Under the pieces are notes generated by a model, which saw nothing but the letters and a program-made list of their open reading frames with translations, was not told the DNA's origin and did not search any database. 36,164 bases of DNA, taken from the NCBI GenBank assembly GCA_949287335.1, contig CASEGE010000018.1, positions 1 to 36,164 on the forward strand. Direction: 5' to 3'. Each line of letters starts with the position of its first letter. Position 1 is the stretch's first letter. This DNA comes from an uncultured Olsenella sp. GTDB taxonomy: Bacteria; Actinomycetota; Coriobacteriia; Coriobacteriales; Atopobiaceae. The translations under genes and the position numbers were made by a program. Below, one piece after another: positions 31,616-36,164 of this stretch.

Positions 31616-33502
31616 CTAGGAGCGGGTGCGCTCGGGGAGCTCGCCGGTGCGGTAGGCGTCGAGAAGGGCGCGCAGGTCGAAGATTTGCTCGCGAATGTCG
31701 GCGCCGGTGTCGGTGTCGTCTATCGTGAGGGGTCGCGGCTGCACTTCGAAACGATCATCGTCGCTCATGATGTCTGCGTTGAGGTCGAGGACGTCGGCAA
31801 TCGATCCGAAGGGGCGGTGCGCCTTGATGCGCATGCCGCGCGGGTCGGCGATGAGGGTGTAGCCCGCAATGCCCGTCGTCTTGTGATAGGCCTGGCAGAA
31901 GCCGCCGTCGATGACAATGAGCCTGCCTCCGGCGCGCACGGCCTTCTCGCCATCCGCGGCGTGGACGGGCGTGTGCCCGTTGATGATGTGCCCTCGCTCC
32001 GGGTCAGCGCCAAACTCCTCGAGGATGCGTCGGCAGACCTGCTCGTCGTCCGTGAGCGCGTAGTAGGGGTCACGAGGCTCGGCCCACGTGCTGCGATCCT
32101 TGAAGTACGTGCGCTCGAAGGTCTTGACCACGCGACCCGAGAGCGGGGAGTAGCGCCCGCACCAGAGGTACCACATCCAGTCGAGCGAGACCTCGTCGTG
32201 CTCGTGCCAAGCACGGCGCGCCAAGCGGTCGGCGTAGTCGTAGTAGGCCTTGCCCGCGAGTAGCTGGCCCTGATGGTTCACGGGGTGGAAGGTGCCGTCC
32301 TCGTTCATGGGAACGCAGGCGTGGAAGAGCACGTCATCGTTATGAACGAGGTAGGCACTCCCGCGCTCGTAGAGGAAGTTCACGTGTTTCTGCAGCTTGT
32401 AGGAGGTGCGCACGGCCTCGAGGAGGTTATCCATCACGCGCAGCTCGTCGTCGGAGAGCGCGTAGGGGTCTTCCGGGTCCAGGGTGGGGAAGTCGCTCGT
32501 TAGAAGCTCGTAGTCCTTATCGCCCACGTGCGCCACGCCTCGTGCGGGGTCAACGTGCTCGAGCAGCAGGCGATCTTCCATGTGCCAGTTGGGATGGCGA
32601 AGGATCGTCTGCCCCTCCAGCTTGAAGAGGATGACCGAGATGGCCTTCTCAAGCGGGCTCATGGTGTCGTCTGCGCGGTAGGTGGCCTCGGCGAAGAGGG
32701 CGAGCTCTCGCAGGGAGATGCCGTACGCCCCCTCGAGGATCTTGAGGGAGTCGTAGCGGATGTTGTTGCGAATCACCGCGGCGAGGCACGTGGCCGATCC
32801 CGCGGCGGCGCCCATCCAGACGATGTCGTGGTTGCCCCATTGGAGGTCCACCGAGTGGTACTCCATGAGGCGGTCGAGGATCTTATCGGCATGGGAGCCA
32901 CGGTCAAAGACGTCGCCCACGAGGTGGAGGTGGTCGACGGCGAGGCGCTTGATGAGCGAGGCGAGGCTCACGATGAAGTCGTCTGCGGAGCCGGTGTCCA
33001 CGATGGTGTCGATGATGCGCTGGTGGTAGCGCTGGCGCTGCTCGCCCTCGCCGGGTGCGGCATGGAGGAGCTCGTCGATGATGTAAGCGTACTCGACGGG
33101 CATGGCCTTGCGTACCTTGGAGCGCGTGTAGGAGTCCGAGAGGTAGCGCGCCAGGCGCACGAGCCGCATGAGGGTGATGGCGTACCATTCCGCGGTTGCC
33201 GTCCCTGCCGACTTGAGCCGCCGCAGCTTGCGGTGGGGGTAGTAGATGAGGGTGCAGAGGTCCGCCTGCTCGTCATGGGTGAGCTCAAAGCGGAAGGTTG
33301 CCGCCACGCGCTCTCGGATGACGCCCGAGCAGTTGTTGAGGATGTGCTTGAAGGCGTCATATTCGCCGTGGACGTCCGAGACAAAGTGCTCGGTGCCCTT
33401 GGGCAGGTTGAGGATGGCCTCGAGGTTGATGATCTCGGTGTAGGCCGACTGCGCGGAGGGGAACTTCTCCGAGAGGAGCTCGAGATACTTGCGGTCAGGC
33501 AT
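31616..33502 (-). CDS. fbp: Class III fructose-1,6-bisphosphatase
   Basis: This 628-residue protein is of the Firmicutes-type class III FBPase family, which converts fructose 1,6-bisphosphate to fructose 6-phosphate in gluconeogenesis. Calcineurin-like metal motifs are SDVHGEYDAF (D43, H45), GDVFDRG (196-202), GNHD (223-226), and the later HIINGHTPVH and VIDGGFC. The open frame extends further upstream, but the ATG at 33502 is chosen because MPDRKYLELLSEKFP is the family start and AAGGGA lies about 7 bp upstream. It is monocistronic. The upstream region is unusually AT-rich and holds a palindrome at 33579-33593. Confidence 0.95.
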   Translation of the reverse strand: MPDRKYLELLSEKFPSAQSAYTEIINLEAILNLPKGTEHFVSDVHGEYDAFKHILNNCSGVIRERVAATFRFELTHDEQADLCTLIYYPHRKLRRLKSAGTATAEWYAITLMRLVRLARYLSDSYTRSKVRKAMPVEYAYIIDELLHAAPGEGEQRQRYHQRIIDTIVDTGSADDFIVSLASLIKRLAVDHLHLVGDVFDRGSHADKILDRLMEYHSVDLQWGNHDIVWMGAAAGSATCLAAVIRNNIRYDSLKILEGAYGISLRELALFAEATYRADDTMSPLEKAISVILFKLEGQTILRHPNWHMEDRLLLEHVDPARGVAHVGDKDYELLTSDFPTLDPEDPYALSDDELRVMDNLLEAVRTSYKLQKHVNFLYERGSAYLVHNDDVLFHACVPMNEDGTFHPVNHQGQLLAGKAYYDYADRLARRAWHEHDEVSLDWMWYLWCGRYSPLSGRVVKTFERTYFKDRSTWAEPRDPYYALTDDEQVCRRILEEFGADPERGHIINGHTPVHAADGEKAVRAGGRLIVIDGGFCQAYHKTTGIAGYTLIADPRGMRIKAHRPFGSIADVLDLNADIMSDDDRFEVQPRPLTIDDTDTGADIREQIFDLRALLDAYRTGELPERTRS

Positions 33503-33578
33503 GACGTGTCCCTTCTCGCCGGCTTTTTTCACATAATACGCCTTTGAAATTGGTTTCTGTTGTGACGCAGACAAAGAA

Positions 33579-33593
33579 TTTTCGAATCGAAAA
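33579..33593. promoter_or_regulatory. Operator-like palindrome in the fbp-ileS gap
   Basis: TTTTCGAATCGAAAA is a 7-bp inverted repeat around one central base, extended outward by AA/TT. It lies about 80 bp upstream of fbp in a distinctly AT-rich island and could be a repressor site. TATTAT, read on the minus strand around 33532-33537, may be the fbp -10. No regulator is identified. Confidence 0.4.
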
Positions 33594-33664
33594 CAATTGA
33601 TCGCCGTTCCCAGCGCACGCGTCATTGTGAAGCGTTTGCGCGATGCCCGATACCACTGAAATCG

Positions 33665-33673
33665 TGCTACCAT
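33665..33673 (+). promoter_or_regulatory. Extended -10 of the ileS T-box transcript
   Basis: TGC TACCAT (33665-33673) fits the TGCTANNNT pattern and lies about 10-15 bp before the T-box stem I. No convincing -35 was found at the right distance. Confidence 0.45.
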
Positions 33674-33683
33674 ACACACTCAG

Positions 33684-33956
33684 GCGATGACGGGGAGAGT
33701 ACCCGGGGTCGCGCGGTCACGAGAGAGCGGGGACGGTGGGAGCCCGCGGCCGCGTCCCGGCGAAGATCACCCCTGAGCCGCGGCCCCAAAGCGCCGAGAA
33801 GAGCGTTCTTCTCGCCGCGCGAGTAGGCGTCGCCGGAGTGGCCGCCGACACAGGTCAGCCGAGTAAGGCGGATATCCGCTCGCTGGGTGGTTCACAAGCG
33901 AAGTCGCAGGCGCGCTTCGTCCCAGCAGGAGGGACGGGCGCGTTTTTTGTGCCCGA
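33684..33956 (+). ncRNA. T-box riboswitch for isoleucyl-tRNA upstream of ileS
   Basis: Stem I is clear. A lower helix GGGG (33692-33695) / CCCC (33770-33773) and an upper helix CCGG (33703-33706) / CCGG (33757-33760) flank an internal loop with AGAGTA on one side and CGAAGATCA on the other. This loop presents ATC (33766-33768), an isoleucine codon, as specifier. AGAGAGCGGGGACGGTGGGAG is the usual distal part of stem I. The T-box itself is GGGTGGTTCAC (33885-33895), where TGGT can pair with the ACCA end of tRNA-Ile. A terminator follows at 33911-33948, so uncharged tRNA-Ile should promote antitermination. Confidence 0.92.
33911..33948 (+). terminator. Regulated terminator of the ileS T-box
   Basis: CGCGC..CGTCCC (33911-33923) pairs with GGGACG..CGCG (33931-33942) and is followed by six T (33943-33948). 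The 5' arm overlaps the region that would be held by the antiterminator with the T-box sequence. Confidence 0.85.
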
Positions 33957-33963
33957 GGAGAAA

Positions 33964-33996
33964 TGATTCAAAAGGGGTCTGTCCCCTTTTGAATCA
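33964..33996. repeat. Third copy of the TGATTCAAAAGGGG REP-like element
   Basis: This 33-bp hairpin (arms TGATTCAAAAGGGG / CCCCTTTTGAATCA around TCTGT) is a perfect 14-bp inverted repeat of the same family as the pair at 8863-8938. It is in the ileS leader, after the T-box terminator and directly before the ribosome binding site AAGGAGG (33999-34005). Confidence 0.92.
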
Positions 33997-34010
33997 CGAA
34001 GGAGGAGAGC

Positions 34011-36164
34011 GTGGCGAAGAACGAGTACAAGAAGACGACCAACCTGCCGAGCACGGGCTTTCCCATGCGCGCCAGCCTGGCCCAGAACGAGCCCAAGCGT
34101 CTGGCGATGTGGGAGGAGAACCACGTCTACGAGCAGATGATCGCCAAGAACGAGGGGCACGAGAAGTTCGTCCTGCACGACGGCCCCCCGTACGCCAACG
34201 GCCCCATCCACCTTGGCCACGCGCAGAACAAGATCTCCAAGGACATCATCAACCGCTACTGGTCCATGCGCGGCTACCAGACGCCGTACGTCCCCGGCTG
34301 GGACTGCCACGGCCAGCCCATCGAGCACAAGGTCGAGACCATGCTCGGGACCGAGAAGTTCAACCAGCTTCCCACCGAGAAGATTCGCGAGCTCTGCCGC
34401 AAGATGGCCGTCGAGCAGGTTGACACCCAGCGCCGGGGCTTCAAGCGCCTGGGCGTGCTGGGCGAGTGGGACAACCCCTACCTCACCTACGTGAACGACT
34501 ACGACGCCACCGACGTCGAGATCTTCAAGGCCATCTTCGACGCCGGTGCCATCACGCAGGGCTCCAAGCCCGTGCACTGGTGCTCGCACTGCCACACGGC
34601 CCTCGCCGAGGCGGAGATCGAGTACGGCGACGAGGTCAGCCCCGCCATCTTCGTGCGCTTTGAGATGACCACGGTGCCGGAGGGCCTGGAGGCCTGGGCC
34701 GGCAAGCTCTTCGTTGACATCTGGACCACCACGCCGTGGACCCTTCCCGCCGACGACGCCGTCATCTGCCACCCCGAGGCCACCTACGTGGCGCTCGTCC
34801 ACGACGGCCGCGCGGAGATCGTGGCCGAGGCGCTCGCCGAGCGCTGCGCCGCCAAATTTGGCTACGGCGAGGTCGAGCTCGTGCGCGGCGAGGACGGCGA
34901 GCCCTGGCGCGCCACGGGCGAGGCTCTCGCGCACAACCGTTACAAGCAGCCGATCTTTGGCGACCAGGGCGAGACGGGCGAGTTCATCTACGCCGACTAC
35001 GTCACCCTCGATGACGGTACGGGCATCGTCCACTGCGCGCCCGGCCACGGCGTGGACGACTACCTCGCCGGCCAGAAGTTCGGTATCCCTACGGTCATGC
35101 CGGTTGACGACGACGGTCGCTTCTTCGTGGGCGACGGCATGGGCACCGGCGGCCCGTGGTCCGGCATGGAGGTCAACGAGGCCAACCCCAAGATCATCGA
35201 GTGGCTGCGCGAGCGCGGCACGCTGATCCTCCACGAGGACATCAACCACAGCTACCCGCACTGCTGGCGCTGCAAGGAGCCGGTCATCTTCCGCGCCACG
35301 AGCCAGTGGTTCGTCTCGATGGACAAGCCGCTGCGCGGCGGCAAGAGCCTCCGCGAGCAGGCGCTCGAGGAGCTCGCGAAGGTCAAGTTCTACCCCGGTC
35401 ACGCCATCAAGCGCATCGGCTCGATGGTTGAGGGCCGCCCGGATTGGTGCATCAGCCGCCAGCGTAACTGGGGCGTGCCCATCCCGGCCTTCACCTGCCA
35501 GGATTGCGGCGAGACCGTCATGAACGACAACACGCTCGACGCCGTGATCAAGCTCTTCCGTGAGAAGGGCTCCGACGCCTGGTTCACCGACGACCCCGCC
35601 AGTTACCTCGGTGACGCCTGCGTCTGCCCCAAGTGCGGCGGGCACCACCTCAAGGCCAACAAGGACATCCTTGACGTCTGGTGGGACTCCGGCGTCTCCC
35701 ACACCGCCGTCTGCCGCCACCGCGACAATCTCACGTTCCCCGCGGACATGTACCTCGAGGGCTCCGACCAGCACCGCGGCTGGTTCATGAGTTCGCTCAT
35801 GACCTCCGTGGGCGCCTACGGCGTGGCTCCGTACAAGTCCGTGGTCTCCCAGGGCTTCACGCTCGACGGCCAGGGCCGCAAGATGTCCAAGTCGCTCGGC
35901 AACGTGATCGACCCCAATGCCGAGTGCGACACCCGCGGCGCCGACATCCTGCGCCTCTGGGTCACCTCGGTCGACACCTCCAACGACATCCCCTGTGACG
36001 ACTCCATTCTCGACCACGTGGGCGAGGCCTATCGTCGCTTCCGCAACACGCTGCGTTTCCTGCTTGGAGAGATCGAGGGCCAGTTTGACCCGGCCACCGA
36101 CGCCGTGCCGTACGACGAGCTCCTCGCCTACGACAAGCTCACGCTCGCGCGCCTCTGCCAGGTC
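34011..36164 (+). CDS. ileS: Isoleucine-tRNA ligase (3' end beyond window)
   Basis: This is a class I aminoacyl-tRNA synthetase; 718 codons are visible without a stop. The N-terminus (VAKNEYKKTTNLPSTGFPMR, read with Met first) is that of IleRS. The HIGH motif is HLGH (67-70) in GPPYANGPIHLGHAQNKI. The editing domain occupies about residues 200-400 (WTTTPWTLPAD at its beginning, GIVHCAPGHGVDDY later). The tryptophan- and cysteine-rich FVSMDK, HCWRCKEPV and WWDSGVSHT segments follow. KMSKS is at 624-628 (GRKMSKSLGN). The GTG at 34011 has AAGGAGGAG just upstream. Expression is likely controlled by the T-box leader. The C-terminal anticodon-binding region continues past the window. Confidence 0.97.
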   Translation, partial: MAKNEYKKTTNLPSTGFPMRASLAQNEPKRLAMWEENHVYEQMIAKNEGHEKFVLHDGPPYANGPIHLGHAQNKISKDIINRYWSMRGYQTPYVPGWDCHGQPIEHKVETMLGTEKFNQLPTEKIRELCRKMAVEQVDTQRRGFKRLGVLGEWDNPYLTYVNDYDATDVEIFKAIFDAGAITQGSKPVHWCSHCHTALAEAEIEYGDEVSPAIFVRFEMTTVPEGLEAWAGKLFVDIWTTTPWTLPADDAVICHPEATYVALVHDGRAEIVAEALAERCAAKFGYGEVELVRGEDGEPWRATGEALAHNRYKQPIFGDQGETGEFIYADYVTLDDGTGIVHCAPGHGVDDYLAGQKFGIPTVMPVDDDGRFFVGDGMGTGGPWSGMEVNEANPKIIEWLRERGTLILHEDINHSYPHCWRCKEPVIFRATSQWFVSMDKPLRGGKSLREQALEELAKVKFYPGHAIKRIGSMVEGRPDWCISRQRNWGVPIPAFTCQDCGETVMNDNTLDAVIKLFREKGSDAWFTDDPASYLGDACVCPKCGGHHLKANKDILDVWWDSGVSHTAVCRHRDNLTFPADMYLEGSDQHRGWFMSSLMTSVGAYGVAPYKSVVSQGFTLDGQGRKMSKSLGNVIDPNAECDTRGADILRLWVTSVDTSNDIPCDDSILDHVGEAYRRFRNTLRFLLGEIEGQFDPATDAVPYDELLAYDKLTLARLCQV

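Noticed and set aside
33503-33679. N-terminal extension of fructose bisphosphatase
   Set aside because: The family start and a ribosome site are at 33502; the upstream stretch is AT-rich promoter DNA.
33855-36017. 720-codon antisense frame over ileS
   Set aside because: ileS has intact HIGH and KMSKS motifs in sense; the antisense frame is compositionally a shadow.

Overview
The window is GC-rich DNA from what looks like an actinobacterium of the class Coriobacteriia, probably Atopobiaceae (Olsenella-like). This placement is inferred from four things: high GC with GTG and TTG starts; a Bacillus-type housekeeping gene order; an actinobacterial pair (a SepIVA-like coiled-coil protein plus DUF177) after coaD; and Firmicutes-style control elements (lysine riboswitch, T-box with terminator) together with a class III fructose bisphosphatase. 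No database search was possible.

Layout. 1-1376: the istA end of an IS21-family insertion sequence, cut by the window edge, with 22-bp tandem terminal repeats. 1392-3542: a secreted, repeat-rich NlpC/P60 cell-wall protein gene broken by an in-frame TAG, with the IS end about 15 bp upstream of it. 3607-5671: a FmdB zinc ribbon gene (minus), a HAD phosphatase-thiamine pyrophosphokinase fusion, and rpmB. 5680-6194: an array of 61-bp dyad repeats with an exact period. 6207-11522: a lysine/diaminopimelate cluster made of an M20 deacetylase (minus), then a lysine riboswitch followed by lysA-dapA-dapB and dapH, with repeat elements between genes. 11647-16957: asp23-like, fakA, recG, rsmD, coaD. 16970-17190: a large inverted repeat. 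17385-26854: a sepIVA-like gene, DUF177 (yceD), rpmF, plsX, acpP, rnc, smc, ftsY, ffh. 26939-33502: an L,D-transpeptidase (minus), a SpoU/TrmH-type methyltransferase, ftsH (minus) and a class III fbp (minus). 33665-36164: an isoleucine T-box leader and ileS, which runs off the window.

The order thiamine pyrophosphokinase-rpmB-asp23-fakA-recG-...-plsX-acpP-rnc-smc-ftsY-ffh follows the well-known Bacillus subtilis thiN-rpmB-yloU-yloV-recG-plsX-acpA-rncS-smc-ftsY-ffh region. Here it is interrupted after rpmB by the repeat array and the lysine genes, and after coaD by actinobacterial genes. The DAP genes fit the N-acetylated route to meso-DAP and lysine: DapA, DapB, DapH, a deacetylase and LysA are present, while the aminotransferase is not in the window. 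The riboswitch in front of lysA would give lysine feedback.

The most unusual material is intergenic. There are at least five families of short dyad or palindromic repeats: the 61-bp array; a REP-like TGATTCAAAAGGGG family with three copies, one pair of which supplies the end of lysA; a TTCCGGAA-centred palindrome set spaced 30 and 61 bp; a 75-bp-arm inverted repeat; and a TTGACCTGAC hairpin. Several promoters share an extended -10 element, TGCTANNNT. Two genes run off the window edges (istA, ileS), and the 59-codon rpmF is easy to miss.
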